This document shows positions 47,170 through 59,374 of a DNA stretch of 64,000 bases, one piece after another. Under the pieces are notes generated by a model that saw nothing but the letters and a program-made list of their open reading frames with translations, was not told the origin of the DNA and ran no database searches. Made by a program: the position numbers and the translations under genes. The stretch comes from Parasponia andersonii (lineage: Eukaryota > Streptophyta > Magnoliopsida > Rosales > Cannabaceae), in contig JXTB01000388.1 in NCBI GenBank assembly GCA_002914805.1, positions 160,381 to 224,380 of the forward strand. The letters run 5' to 3'. Numbering within the stretch: the first letter of the stretch is position 1; every line of letters begins with the position of its first letter.

Positions 47170-47321
47170 TACTATAGGATATAGTGAGAATATATGTGTC
47201 TACGTACTAATTAAGGACTGTTTGGTTCAGAAGAAAGCAAGAGAAAATTTGAAGGGTTGGCACTTGATTTTTATTTGTTATTGCATATATGTTGGTTCAG
47301 AAGCATACGAGGCTGCGTGCT

Positions 47322-47368
47322 CCTTTAAATAGAAAAGGCTAGCGTGTTAGCCACGTTTTCTTATATAG
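47322..47368 (-). promoter_or_regulatory. PAL core promoter: two TATA-like boxes
   Basis: On the - strand CTATATAAG (47368-47360) and CTATTTAAAGG (47332-47322) are both suitable TATA boxes for the ATG at 47169. The first fits a start near 47330 and the second one near 47295. A CCAACC (AC-element core, 47260-47255) is present but downstream of both. The upstream space before the solo LTR is only 42 bp for the first box. Confidence 0.6.
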
Positions 47369-47410
47369 TCTTACATATCAAAAGTGAGTGATCAATAGCA
47401 CTAATACTAT

Positions 47411-48373
47411 TGTGGGGCCCGTTCCTGAACCTTGTACCACGAGAAGGGCCACGCGGATCGCACGTGATCTTGCCATCGGCCTTTGGGTCTTCCGAATTTA
47501 GGGCAGAACCCATCACTGATCCCAAACGGTTCAGCCAGTCAGACCCCAACCACGACAGCTGGCGGTCTGAGGCCCCAAGGGTCTGCTGTCTGGGAACAGC
47601 GGCCCTTACCTCAACAGTCGGAGGGGTCAGAAGCCCCAAGGTCCCCAAAACTGATCCCAGACGGTCCAGCCAGTCAGACCCCAACCACGACAGCTGGAGG
47701 TCTGAGGCCCCAAGGGTCTGCTGTCTGGGAACAGCGACCCTTACCTCAACAGTCGTAGGGATCAGAAGCTCCCAAAGGTCTTCAGACTGGATACAATGGG
47801 AAGCAGACCCACGGCTCCAGACCCGGACAGAGCATTTAATGCGTTTCTGGGTAGGTGTGTGCGCAGGGACAAGCCGTCCTGACAGAACGGCTATTTGCCC
47901 AAATTTTGCTCCTGACAGATTGAAGTCGTAGGAGGCGGGGAAAATCAGGCCACGGTAGCACAGAAGAGGTCACAGAAATCTCGGCCCGTCACGGTTAAAA
48001 AAGATCTTGAGGTGAAAGGTACTCATTATTTTTCCTGAGATAGAGAACCATGCTATTCACTATCTCAGGACTACATATATTGAAGCCATGCGTTCCCGAG
48101 AGGAGCATGTCTGCACAAAAAGCTGATATATATAAAACAGTCTGTGAGCAATAGGACAACAGACAGAGAGAAATCCATAANTTCCTTGCTACAAAACACA
48201 AAGATAAACCACTGACTTAAGCATCGGAGAGTCTTTGCAGGTAGCCGCCCCCGCCTCTCCGACCTTGCTTGGAGTTCAGAGAGCTTTGAGACAGCAAGGA
48301 TACGTGAACAATTAGAGAATCCGGCGTCAACAGTAGGAGACACGTGGACGACTGGTGAGAAACCGCTCCAATA
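47411..48373 (+). repeat. Solo LTR 1 (963 bp) with a 5-bp target duplication
   Basis: Starts TGTGGGGCCCG and ends CCGCTCCAATA (CA changed to TA). It is flanked by ACTAT at 47406-47410 and 48374-48378. It matches solo LTR 2 over its length. Near the right end it has ACTGACTTAAGCATCGGAGA and TCTTTGCAGGT, a phrase common near the 3' ends of plant Ty3 LTRs. No PBS, PPT or internal region is attached. It contains an internal 135-bp tandem duplication and the N at 48181. A CACGTG box lies at 47461. ORFs in it are not genes. Confidence 0.88.
47518..47787 (+). repeat. 135-bp tandem duplication inside solo LTR 1
   Basis: GATCCCAAACGGTTCAGCCA at 47518 and GATCCCAGACGGTCCAGCCA at 47653 begin two units with CCAACCACGACAGCTGG and AAGGGTCTGCTGTCTGGGAA. 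Solo LTR 2 has this block once, which accounts for most of the length difference between the two LTRs. Confidence 0.9.
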
Positions 48374-48492
48374 ACTATACTACTGATACATTACCTTTAA
48401 AAAAAAAATATATAGTATTGATAGTGATGCAAGATCGACCATTACATACTTGACAGTGTTACATACTGCAAGCAAAAAGAAATAAAACACCC

Positions 48493-49315
48493 TGTGGGAC
48501 CCGTTCCCGAACCTTATGCCACGAGGAAGGCCACGCGGATCGCACGTGATCTACCAATCAGCCATTGGGCCGCCCGAGGTTAGGGTCGAGTCCATCACTG
48601 ACCCCAGATGGTTTGGCCCAGTCTGATCCCAACCTCGACAGCTAGGGGTCGGAAGCCCCAAGGGTCTACCGTCTGGGAACAGCGGCCCTTACCTCAACAG
48701 TCGGAAGGATCAGAAGTCCCAAGGGTCTTCCGACCGGATACAGTGGAAAGCGACTCACGGCTCCAGACCCAGACAGAGCATTTAATGCGATTCTGAGTAG
48801 GTGTGTGCCAGGGACAAGCCGTTCTGACAGAACGGCGATTTACCCATATTTTACTCCTGACAGATTGAAGGCGAAAGAGGCGGCGAAAACTAGGCCACGG
48901 CAGCACAGAGGAGATCGCCGAAATCTCGGCCCGTGATTGCTGAAAAAGATTTCGAGGTGAAAGGTACTCAGTCCTGAGATGGAGAACCACGCGGTTCATT
49001 ATCTCAGGATTATATATATAAGAGTCATGCGTTCCCGAGAGGGGCATGTACACTTAAAAAACAGATATATATAGAAAAGTATGTAAACAAGAAACAAAGA
49101 GATTTTTTCATATTGAAATATTTTCCTTGCTATCCTGTATCAAAGATAAACCACTGACTTAAGCATCGGAGAGTCTTTGCAGGTAGCCACCCCCGTCTCT
49201 CCGATCTTGCTTGGAGTTCAGAGAGCTTTGAGACAGCAAGGACACGTGGACAGTTGGAGAATACAGCATCAGCAGTTCGAGATACGTGGACGGCTGGTGA
49301 GAAACCGCTCCAACA
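48493..49315 (+). repeat. Solo LTR 2 (823 bp) with a 5-bp target duplication
   Basis: Starts TGTGGGACCCG and ends CCGCTCCAACA, giving TG...CA ends. It is flanked by CACCC at 48488-48492 and 49316-49320. It is the same family and orientation as solo LTR 1, with 114 bp of other DNA between them. The different target duplications show two separate insertions, each reduced to one LTR by recombination. Confidence 0.9.
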
Positions 49316-49320
49316 CACCC

Positions 49321-50207
49321 AAGCTTTACTTTACATGACAAAAAATGAGGCATATTATGGATCTTCACGTGATCTAGGGATGATTAGGCGACACGTACGT
49401 GGAGGCCGGATGATCAACGAGGGATGCATCATGAGAGCTTGTTATGGTGGTATGGTGGACAGATCATCGCGGCTATTGTAGTGGACTGACGTCATTTCTT
49501 TCTTTTATATATGAAGCTCACAAGAATTTTCGAAAATATAAAATTACTTTAAACTTCCGAATAAAGTCTTTATTAAGAAAAAGAAAATATGCCCCGTCTG
49601 TGATTGATTATAGATGCTATTTTAACTTTTAAAAATAGTTAGAAAAAAATTGGTAATCAATTTTAAAAATTATTATGTAATTACTATTTTGAACAATATT
49701 AGAAAGAAAAAAATAATTGTTTTCACAAAATTGATTCAGTTGTCATAATACATATTTATTAAAATGTTGTTATTCTGCAGAATACATAATCTTTAATTTA
49801 TTAAACACTACAGCAATTTTGTTAATCAATTTACCAAATGCTTAGATTTTTTTTTTTTCCTTATAATTACTTCATATTCGTAGTAAGCTACAGTAGGATC
49901 ACATCATAGCAATACCAAATTAAATATAGCTACAATACAACAATATCAAATTGATCCCTAGAATAACTATCACTCTCGAATATGAATGAGGTATGAGTTA
50001 TTCCTAAATGATCGGTTCCGTCTCAAAAAAAGTAACCTATTAAGCAGTGCAGTACTCCAATTCCTTTTGAACTCATTCTCGTCCAATTTGTACTCTTAAA
50101 AATCATTAAATAACTCTTTTTCTGTTTTTTGTTTTTTGTTTTTATTTTCCTTTTCAGTTTTCCGTTTGCTTCCACAAGTACGTTTTCTAATGTAAGTGAC
50201 AAACTTA
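49321..50207. other. Gene-free region between the solo LTRs and the chromovirus
   Basis: The left part (about 49321-49500) is richer in GC and contains CACGTG (49366), ACACGTACGTGG and TGACGTCA. It may be displaced distal promoter DNA of PAL. The rest is AT-rich with nothing recognisable. Confidence 0.45.
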
Positions 50208-50422
50208 CGTAAAAACCCGGAATTTTCGAGAGTAATTTGGACATTTTATCAATTTTCCGGATATAATATTGTGAGGATTAATTTGCAAAAATTTTGTGCA
50301 GAGATACTAAATTGCAAATTTTGGGGGACTAGATTGATAGAAATTTGAAATTTTGAGGACTTATGTACAATTTTTAAAAAATTGCACAGCCCTATAAGAC
50401 AGGGCTACGTGCCCGTTCTCTT

Positions 50423-50457
<35 letters not shown>

Positions 50458-52441
50458 CTCCTCTCCCCCGATTTCTCTCTTTTCTCTCTCTTCTATCTCT
50501 CAGCCGCACCACCGCAGAAGGTTGCAGGACCGCCGCCAGCCGTCGTCCACCCGTGCCATCGACCAGCGTCGGCTAGCCAGGCCGCGCCGAAGCTCCGTCG
50601 CCCCTCGCCGCTCGCTGTCGCCGCCAAGTTCGCCGGGAAACTCCATAGAAGCCGATTTGAGCTTTTTCAGATTTTTGACCATTGGTGACGATTCTGGCCA
50701 CCGTTCGACCCCCAACCGGTCCTATTGGATTCATCTCGTCTCAAGGATCATCAAGGTATATATATCCCAACCCCATTTTGTCTGGATTGAAAGTTACCAT
50801 TTTTGGGCATTTTGAGTTTATGGCTGTAGTTTTTGATCCGGCCGTTCGATTGTGTTTATGAGTTCATTTTTGGAATGTACTCGGAAAATGGAGAAGTTTG
50901 ATATATATATTGTGTTGTTTGATAATTAGCACGAAAATCGAGATTGGACAGTCGAGATTTTATCTCGTTTTGCGTGCCACCAGTCCGATGTGGGCCCAGA
51001 CCAGAATTGGACAAATTATATGTCTAACCTAGCTATTTTGGGTGCTAGGAATTCAGCGAAGAGATCCGTTTGCGAAATTGAAGCTTCGGTGAGAAGTTGA
51101 CTTTTCACAAGAGGACGATCGAGGGCTTGGAATTGGTTCCCGACCCTCCAGGCGATCGTCAACGACATCTTGAGGACTCAATAGCGTGGTATCGCTATTC
51201 CGATGAGGTAGGGGTTTAGTTACTTTCGTTCTATATCGTTTTTGAGTTAAAACTTATTTTCTGCAGCATATAAAAATGAGTGTATTTTTAAGGATTTGAA
51301 TTATATGTGATGGAATCTGGTTATACGATATATACTGTACTGCTCTGGGAATTTGCTGTGTGCAGGTTATTTTGGGTATATGAAAAAATAGGGCCGTTAT
51401 GCTACCCGTTTTCTATAAAACCCTATTATGCATGTTTTTACTGAAAAACCAGAGTACAGTAGTTTTTACACTTCAGTTCTAGATTGCACATGTCATAGGA
51501 TCATACATGAGCACCGTGTTAGTATATTGGGTTTTACAGTGTGGTGCTGTGTGCCCCACCGTCGTTGAAAGTTCGTAAACTCGCGCGGGGTTTGTTCTTC
51601 TGATTACCTCTTCATTTGGTAGGCGTAGGTAATTCGGTTGCCCTTCCAGGTTTGGTAGGCGACACACGGGTATCCTCTTCGGGTATGGACTTAGGTATTA
51701 GGCAGGCTGTTAGGCATACTTAGTGCCATCATCCTGGGTTTCCACAGATGAGAGGATGAGAGCTCATAGGTATAGGTTGATTTGTGTCATATGCATATGG
51801 ATTGATGGTTTTGATTACACTGTTTTATATACATGGGTTCTCGGTTTGGATTATATATATATATATATATATATACGTGTGTGTATATTTTGGATTTGAA
51901 CTAACTATGCAGGAGTTTTCCATCACTGAACTGTTTTTCTTCGAGGTAACTATTTTCCTACTGGGCATTGTATGCTCATCCCCCCCATTCTTCTCTTCCT
52001 CAGGTGGTGTTTAGTGCGATCTTGGAAATCAGGAGGAGTAAGAGGCCATCTTGACTGTAGTTCATTTCTTGGTAATGCTAGAAGTCTACTATTGTAGTGT
52101 TTGGATTGTTTGGGGTTTTGTATTAGCATTGGACTAAGATTTCTACTTTCTATTTTGTCTTTAAACTTATGTATGCTATTTTGGGATTTAACCTGTTGTT
52201 GTAGATGATGATGATGCTTGGACTTATATTTGATTTTTCTGTTTTTCAATTATTATTCAATCTATGTTTAATGGTGTATACGAACTGTGGGAGTGGTTCA
52301 CGGGATGAAATTCTAAATACTTTATCAAAATGGACTGTTTACAAAACTAAAACATTTTAGACACTTTTCAAATAAATCAAGAAATTTCCCACCTTTGTGA
52401 AATTCCCCTTCTGCCACTGGCCCGGGTTTTGGGTTGTGACA
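50208..52441 (+). repeat. 5' LTR of the complete chromovirus
   Basis: Starts CGTAAAAACCCGG (TG changed to CG) and ends GGGTTGTGACA just before the PBS. It is colinear with 3460-5702 and 57176-59369, including the CT-rich block near 50420-50490 and the (TA)n run near 51854. Confidence 0.92.
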
Positions 52442-52447
52442 GAATTA

Positions 52448-52460
52448 TGGTATCAGAGGT
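52448..52460 (+). other. Primer-binding site of the complete chromovirus
   Basis: TGGTATCAGAGGT starts six bases after the LTR end. It matches the initiator Met tRNA type site at 5711, with GC changed to GT at its end. Confidence 0.85.
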
Positions 52461-52572
52461 TTGATTTTAATAGCTCGGACGTATCTCCATTACACTAGAC
52501 TGAAGTTATTTTATGACAAGCATGCATCATTATCTCACTAACAGTTTGACATATTGTTTCAGACTTGTAAGG

Positions 52573-53470
52573 ATGCCTCCTAAAAGAGTTCCGAGGCACC
52601 AGCTGGGTGCCGAACCTCCTCAACATCCAGATTTCTCTAATCTGATCAAGGCAATGCAGTAGGCATTTGCCCAGATAAGCAACCCAGACTATCAGCCTCC
52701 AGCTCCGAGGGCACATCAGCTGGATCAGTCAGATTACCTCCAGCGATTCATGCGCCTCCAGCCAGGGCAGTTTGATGGGAGACCAGATCCTCTCATGGCA
52801 ATTGCTTGGTTGCGTGAGATGGAGAGGCATTTTCGATCCCTTGGTGCTCTGGTAGAGTTTTGGGCAATACCATTACCCATCTGTCTGGGAATGCCATTCG
52901 TTGGTGGGAGACTATGGAGTGGATGCAGGATGTTGTGGGTCTTACTTGGGAAGGCTTTGAGCAGATTTTTAGGGCTCAGTATGCCAATGAGGATCAATAG
53001 GATGAGATTATGAATCGGTTTGAGATTTTGGTCCAAGGTAACAGAACGGTGAATGAGTACCTGATTAAGTTCACTGAGTTGGCAAGTGTTGCCCTTGACC
53101 CAGGTACGAGTGAGAAGTCCCGAGTTGCCAAGTTCAGGAGTCATCTGAATCGGAACATTTTCAACAGGATTGGTACCTAGACTTTCCATACTCTTCCTGA
53201 GATTGCAGTGGCTGCCCAGTAGGCAGAGGCTATAGAAGAAAATTTGGATTCCAGGAGGAATCAACAGAGAGGAAATGACAGGAAAGCCACCAGAAGGAAC
53301 CAGGGGCAGTGGTCAGCCCAGGGTACTCCGAGTAGTGGGAGCTCGAATAGCAGTAGTTCTTCAGGAGGTGGCAGAGGCAGTCCGTATGGAGGATGTTTTG
53401 TTTGTGGCCAGCCAGGTCACTGGAAGAAAGAGTGTCCTACTCGCCTGCAGAAATCTCCTCTTTCTTAACC
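52573..53470 (+). pseudogene. gag of the complete chromovirus, broken
   Basis: Starts with ATG at 52573 and has an in-frame TAG at 52660, the same place as in the copy at 5837. The capsid-like part (about 52750-53020) is split by a frameshift near 52870 and a TAG near 52998. A CCHC zinc knuckle, CFVCGQPGHWKKEC, is intact at 53394-53435. Gag would form the particle and bind RNA; this copy cannot make the full protein. Confidence 0.9.
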
Positions 53471-53795
53471 GCAAGGGAGTCAGTCAGGTTCTGTTCCTTA
53501 TCAAAACACTCAGGTAAGGCCGCAACAGTCATAGGGTGCTTTGTAGACTTTTACTTCCCTTTAGCCTTATCAGCATCAGTATCGCCTTCAGGGTTACACT
53601 CAGAACTTTCAGACTCCTCGGGCCTCAGGGAGTCAGGGTGGGCGTGGATATGACAGTAGTAGTCCAGGATCTAGCAGCAGCCGACCTGGTCAGGGGAGAG
53701 GTACCAAAGGGAAAGGAAAGGTAACTGGCCAAGCCTATGCTTTTACTGGAGCTGACGACACTCAGGATCGCACTAGTTGAGGTGTTGTTGACGAT

Positions 53796-55838
53796 ATGAT
53801 CCTTATTTCACACTCTTGGGCACATATTTTGTTTGATATTGGTGCATCCCATTCATTCATATCCTTATTGTTTGCTCAACTGTTGGGGTTAGAATTTTCT
53901 GATTTGGATTACGTATTGACGTTGGGTACATCTTTGGGAGGAATGGCTGATGTGTCTAGTGTGTGTAAGTCTTGTCAGATTGTGATTGGTGATAGGCAGC
54001 TTCTTGTTGATTTGATTGTGTTGCTGATGGGATAGTACGACGTAATACTCGGTATGGATTGGTTGTCAAAAGATCGAGCGGTTGTGGACTGTCGTACAAA
54101 GCGGGTGACTCTTTTTCCTAGTGATGGATATCCTATTGTCTATCAGGCTGGGATGAGTCCGTTGAAGCTTAGTCCTGTTCTGAAAGCGTGCATGGGTGGA
54201 AGAAAGAAACTCGAGTGTTATGGGAACTTGTTTGCTATGGATGGCGAGGAGAGGACAAATGATCAAGACCCATGGATTTCAGTGGTGTGTGAGTATTCGG
54301 AGGTGTTTCCTGATGACTTACCGGGGTTACCACCAGACGGGGAGATCGAGATCTGTATTGAGCTAGTTCCTGGAGCTCAGCCAGTTTCTATTCCAGTCTA
54401 TCGCATGGCACTTGCTGAGATGGAAGAATTAAGAGAACAGTTGGACGATCTGCTTTCCAAAGGCTTCATTCGCAGTAGCACTTCTCCTTGGGATGCTCTT
54501 ATTTTGTTTGCGAAGAAAGCTGATGGTTCGTTGAGACTTTGTGTGGATTACCGAAAGTTGAACCAGCTGACAGTGAAGAACAAGTATCCTTTGCCAAGGA
54601 TAGATGAGTTGTTTGATCAACTCGGTGGTTCGAAGTGCTTCTCCAAGATTGACTCGAGATTCGGTTATCATCAGTTGAAGATAAGAGAGGATGATATACT
54701 TAAGACAGCATTCAGAACTCGATATGGTCATTTTGAGTTTCTGGTGATGCTATTTGGTTTGACGAATGCTCCTGTAGCATTTATGGATCTCATGAATCGG
54801 ATTTTCAGACCATTTTTGGATCGTTTTATGGTTGTGTTCATCGATGACATCCTGGTATATTCCAAGACTCGAGAAGAGCATGCCGAACATCTGGGGATAG
54901 TACTCAAGACCCTGAGAGATCATCAGTTGTATGCCAAGAAATCGAAGTGTGACTTTTGGATGTCAGAAGTGAAGTTCTTGGGTCATGTGATTTCTCACGG
55001 AGGTATTTCAGTCGATCTTGCTAGGATCGAAGCTGTTCTAGAATGGGAAAGACCGAGAAATGTGATAGAGGTACGTAGTTTCCTTAGATTGGCAGGCTAC
55101 TGCCGTCGTTTTGTGCAAGATTTCTCGAGAATTGCTTTGCCTTTGACGAAGTTGACCAGGAAGGATGTTAAGTTTGTTTGGGATCACAAAAGTGAAGAAA
55201 CTTTTGTCAGGTTAAAGCAGAGTTTAACCACCACACTTGTTCTTACTGTTCCTGATAGTAACGAGCCTTATGTGGTGTATACCGATGCTTCAAAGACGAG
55301 TTTGGGATGTGTCTTGATGCAGAATGTCCGTGTTGTGGCTTATGCTTCTCGTCAGTTGAAGTCGCATGAAAGGAACTATCCCACCCATGATCTGGAGCTT
55401 GCAGCAGTGATCTTTGCCTTGAAAATTCGGCGATGTTACTTGTATGGTGTGAAGTTTGACATATTCCCCGATCATAAGAGTTTGAAGTATCTCTTTACCC
55501 CGAAGGATTTGAACTTGAGACAACGAAGACATGTTGAATATATGGAGGATTATGACTTCAACCTACAGTATCATTCGAGTAAGGCCAACGTTGTAGCCGA
55601 TGCACTGAGTAGGAAGCCTTGTGGTGTACTAGCTGCACTAGTGTTCGAAGACTGGAAGAACTCAGTTGCGATTGGTGATTACAACTTGCAGTACTTCGAG
55701 AATGAAGGGGTTGCTTGCCTGAGCAACATTGTGATTTCACCATCTCTTCTCCAGACTGTCCAGCGGAGTCAATGGCAAGACAGAGAGTTGAGGACAATCT
55801 GGAACCGGCTTCAGAATGGTAAACAGTTAGATGGTTAG
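53796..55838 (+). pseudogene. Protease, RT and RNase H of the complete chromovirus
   Basis: The protease site reads DIGASHSFIS, so the usual T of DTGA is lost. A TAG near 54033 ends that frame, where the other copy has CAG. A 594-aa open frame (54054-55838) then holds RT with FIDDILVYS (near 54840) and RNase H with YTDAS and a DHKSLKYLF segment. It stops at TAG 55836, where the other copy has TGG. This is the longest intact retroelement frame in the window. Confidence 0.93.
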
Positions 55839-57115
55839 AGCACTAACAGAGAAGGGTTCTTGCTTTTCAGTGGGAAGTTGGCTGTAGCTGATGACCCTAA
55901 TCTTCGAGAAACCATTCTAACAGAGGCTCAGAAATCAAGGTTCGCAGTACATCCGGGTAGTACTAAGATGTACCGGGACTTGAAACTGCAGTATTAGTGG
56001 AAAGGAATGAAGAAGGATGTAGCTACTTTTGTGGCTAAGTGTTTGACTTGTCTGCAAGTCAAGACTGAACACTAGAGACCAGCTGGATTACTTCAGCCGT
56101 TGCCAATTCTGGAATGGAAATGGGACAAGATCACGATAGACTTTATGACCAGTTTGCCGAGGACCTTAAGGAAGAATGACGCAGTTTGGGTGATAGTCGA
56201 TCGGTTGACGAAGAGTGCTCATTTTATACCGATCCGGATTGACTACTCTCTTACTAAGCTCAGTAGACTGTATGTGAAGAACATCATATGCTTGCATGGT
56301 GTGCCTTCAAGCATAGTATTTGATAGAGATCCAAGGTTTACTTCCAAGTTTTGGAGAGCCTTGCGGAAAGCGTTTAGTACGTAGTTAGATATCAGTATAG
56401 CTCACCATCCTGAGACAGACGGTCAGTCTGAAAGGATGATTCAGATTCTTGAGGACATGCTACGTTGTTGCATACTGGACTTTGGTGGGAACTGAGATGA
56501 TCATCTTCTTTTAGTGGAATTTGCTTACAATAACAGTTATCAGACCAGTGTGGGTGTGGCTCCATATGAAATGTTGTATGGAAGGCCGTGTAGATCGGCT
56601 TTGTGTTGGACGGATCCCGAAGAGTGTGTTACTCTTGGACCTGAGTTGATTGAAGAGACTACTGAAAAGATCAAAGATATCCAAGAGAGACTCAAAGAGA
56701 TTCAGAGTCACTAGAAAAGTTATGCTGACCCTAAGAGGCGTGAGGTAGAGTTCGATACTAATGATTCCGTGTTCTTGAAAGTGACTCCAAGACGTGGTGT
56801 TACAAGATTTGGAGTTAAGGGTAAGCTTGCTCCAAGGTATATTAATCCTTTTGAGATCACTGAAAGGATTGGACCAGTGGCGTATCACTTGAATCTGCCT
56901 ACACAGTTAGGTCACGTGCATAATGTGTTTAACATGTCGATGTTGAGGAAGTACACGCCAGACTCATCTCATGTTATCCAGTATGTGCATGTACCGATCC
57001 AAGAAGATNGTGCTTTGGGAACATCACAAAGAAGATGAGGCTACTTGGGAACTCGAGACGGAGATGTACGAGAAGTACCCTCATTTGTTTAACTTTCAGT
57101 TAGAAGTTGTATTGT
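55839..57115 (+). pseudogene. Integrase and chromodomain of the complete chromovirus
   Basis: Frame continues from RNase H through the HHCC finger (about 55930-56060) and the integrase core (about 56120-56440) to the GPVAYHLNLP and HNVFNMSML segment. Stops occur near 55996, 56074, 56380, 56495 and 56714. At 57009 an N replaces 81 nt present in copy 1 (3212-3292). The chromodomain end LETEMYEKYPHLF follows. Confidence 0.9.
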
Positions 57116-57162
57116 GATGTAAACTTTGACTTGTATTTTGAATTTCAGGACGAAATTCTTAT

Positions 57163-57175
57163 AAGGAGGGGAGAA
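57163..57175 (+). other. Polypurine tract of the complete chromovirus
   Basis: AAGGAGGGGAGAA lies directly before the 3' LTR, identical to 3447-3459. Confidence 0.85.
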
Positions 57176-59369
57176 TGTAAAAACTCGGAATTTTCGAGGG
57201 TAATTTGGACATTTTACCAATTTTCCAAATATAATATTGTAGGGATTAATTTGCAAAATTTTTGTGCAGAGAGACTAAATTACAAATTTTGGGGGACTAG
57301 ATTGATATAGATTTGAAATTTTGGAGATTTATGTGTAATTTTTAAAAAATTGCATAGCCCTATAAGACAGGGCCACGTGCCCGTTCTCTTTCTTCTCTCT
57401 CTCTCTTCTCTCTCCTCTCCCCCGATTTCTCTCTCTCGGCTGCACCAATGTAGAAGGTCGCAGGACCGCCACCAGCCGTCGCCCGCTCGTGCCACTGATT
57501 GGAGTCGACTCGCTAGGCCGCACCGAAGCTCCACTAGACCTCGCCGCTCGCTGCCGCCGCCTGGTTCGCCAGGAAATTCCATAGAAGCCGATTTGAGCTT
57601 TTTCGGATTTTTGACTGCCGCCGACGATTCTGGCCACCGTTCGACCCCCAACCGGTCCCATTGGATTCGTCTCGTCTCAAGGATCATCAAGGTATATATA
57701 TCTCAACCCCATTTTGTCCGGATTGAAAGTTACCATTTTTGGGCATTTCGAGTTTATGGTTGTAGTTTTTGATCTGGCCATTGGATTGTGTTTTTGAGTT
57801 CATTTTTGGAATGTACTCAGAAAATGGAGAAGTTTGATATATATATATATATTGTGTTATTTAGTGATCGGCACGAAAATCGAGATCGGACGATTGAAAT
57901 TTTGTCTCGTTTTGCGTGCCACCGGTCCGGTGTGGGCTCAGACCAGAATTGGACAAATTATATATCTAACCTAGCTATTTTGGGTACTAGGAATTCAGCG
58001 AAGAAGTCCGTTTGTGAAATTGAAGCTCTGGTGAAAAGTTGACTTTTCGCAAGAGGACGATCAAGGGCTTGGAATTGGTTCTCGACTGTCCAGGCGATCG
58101 TCAACGACACCTTGAGGACTCAATAGCGTGGTATCGCTTTTCTGGTGAGGTAGAGGTTTAGTTACCTTCGTTCTATACCATTTTTGAGTTCAAACTTATT
58201 TTCTGCAGCATATAAAAACAAGTGTGTTTTTAAGAATTTGAATTATATGTGATGGAATCTGGTTGTACGATATATACTGTACTGCTCTGGGAATTTGTTA
58301 TGTGCAGGTTATTTTGGGTATATCAAAAATAGAGCCGTTATGCTGTCAGTTTTTCTGTAAAACCCTATTATGTATGTTTTACTGAAAAACCATAATACAG
58401 TAGTTTTTACACTTCAGTTCTGAATTGCACGTATGATAGGATCATACATGAGTACTGTGTTAGTATCGTGGGTTTTATAGTGTGGCGCTGCATGCCCCAC
58501 CATCGGTGAAAGTCCGTAAACTCGCATAAGATTTGTTCTTCTAATTACCTCCCCATTTGGCAGGCGTAGGCAATTCGGTTGTCCCTCCAGGTTTGGTAGG
58601 CGACACATAGGTGCACCCTTCAGGTATGGGCTTAGGTGTCAGGTAGGCTGTTAGGCATACTTAGTACCATCATCCTGGGTTTCCACAGATGAGAGGATGA
58701 GAGTTCATAGGTATGGGTTGATTTGTGTCATGTGCATATAGATTGATGGTTTTGATTACACTGTTTTATATATATGGGCTCCTGGTTTGGATTATATATA
58801 TATATATATATACGTGTGTGTATGTTTTGATTTGAACTAACCATGCAGGATTTTCCATCACTGAACTATGTAACTATTTTCCTACTGGGTATTGTATGCT
58901 CATCCCCTCCCCCCTTTCTTTCCTTCTTCGAGTGGTATTCAGTGCGATCTTGGAAATCAGGAGGAGTAAGAGGCCATTTTGATTGTAGTTCATTTCTTGG
59001 TAATGCTAGAAGTTTACTATTGTGGTGTTTGGACTATTTGGGATTTTGTATTAACATTGAACCGAGATTACTACTTTCTATTTTGTCTGTAAACTTATGT
59101 ATGCTATTTTGGGATTTAACTTGTTATTGTACATGATGATGATGCTTGGACTTATATTTGATTTTCTCGTTTTTCAATTATTATTCGATCTATGTTTAAT
59201 GGTGTATACGAGCTGTGAGAGTGGTTTACGGGATGAAATTCCAAATACTTTATCAAAATGGACTGTTTACAAAACTAAAACTTTTTAGATACTTTTCAAA
59301 TAAATCAAAGAATTTTTCACTTTTATAAAATTCCCCTTCTGCCACTGGTGCGGGTTTTGGGTCGTGACA
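57176..59369 (+). repeat. 3' LTR of the complete chromovirus
   Basis: Starts TGTAAAAACTCGG after the PPT and ends GGGTCGTGACA. It is colinear with the 5' LTR and about 40 bp shorter. Small ORFs inside it (for example around 57350-57770) are not conserved proteins. Confidence 0.92.
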
Positions 59370-59374
59370 ACTTC

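Larger units (their letters stand above)
50208..59369 (+). mobile_element. Complete but inactive chromovirus (Tekay/Del-like), about 9.2 kb
   Basis: LTR, PBS, gag, protease, RT, RNase H, integrase, chromodomain, PPT and LTR follow one another in order. Flanks ACTTA (50203-50207) and ACTTC (59370-59374) agree in four of five bases, which fits a 5-bp target duplication with one later change. The two LTRs differ at about 11 of the first 131 bases by eye, so the insertion is old. Many stops, frame breaks and an N at 57009 leave it non-autonomous. The closest relative in the window is the array at 1-7025. Confidence 0.93.

Noticed and set aside
47410..47931. A 173-aa ORF with repeated blocks (and a 91-aa ORF in another frame)
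   Set aside because: It lies wholly in solo LTR 1, and its repeats come from the 135-bp DNA duplication. Solo LTR 2 does not keep the frame.
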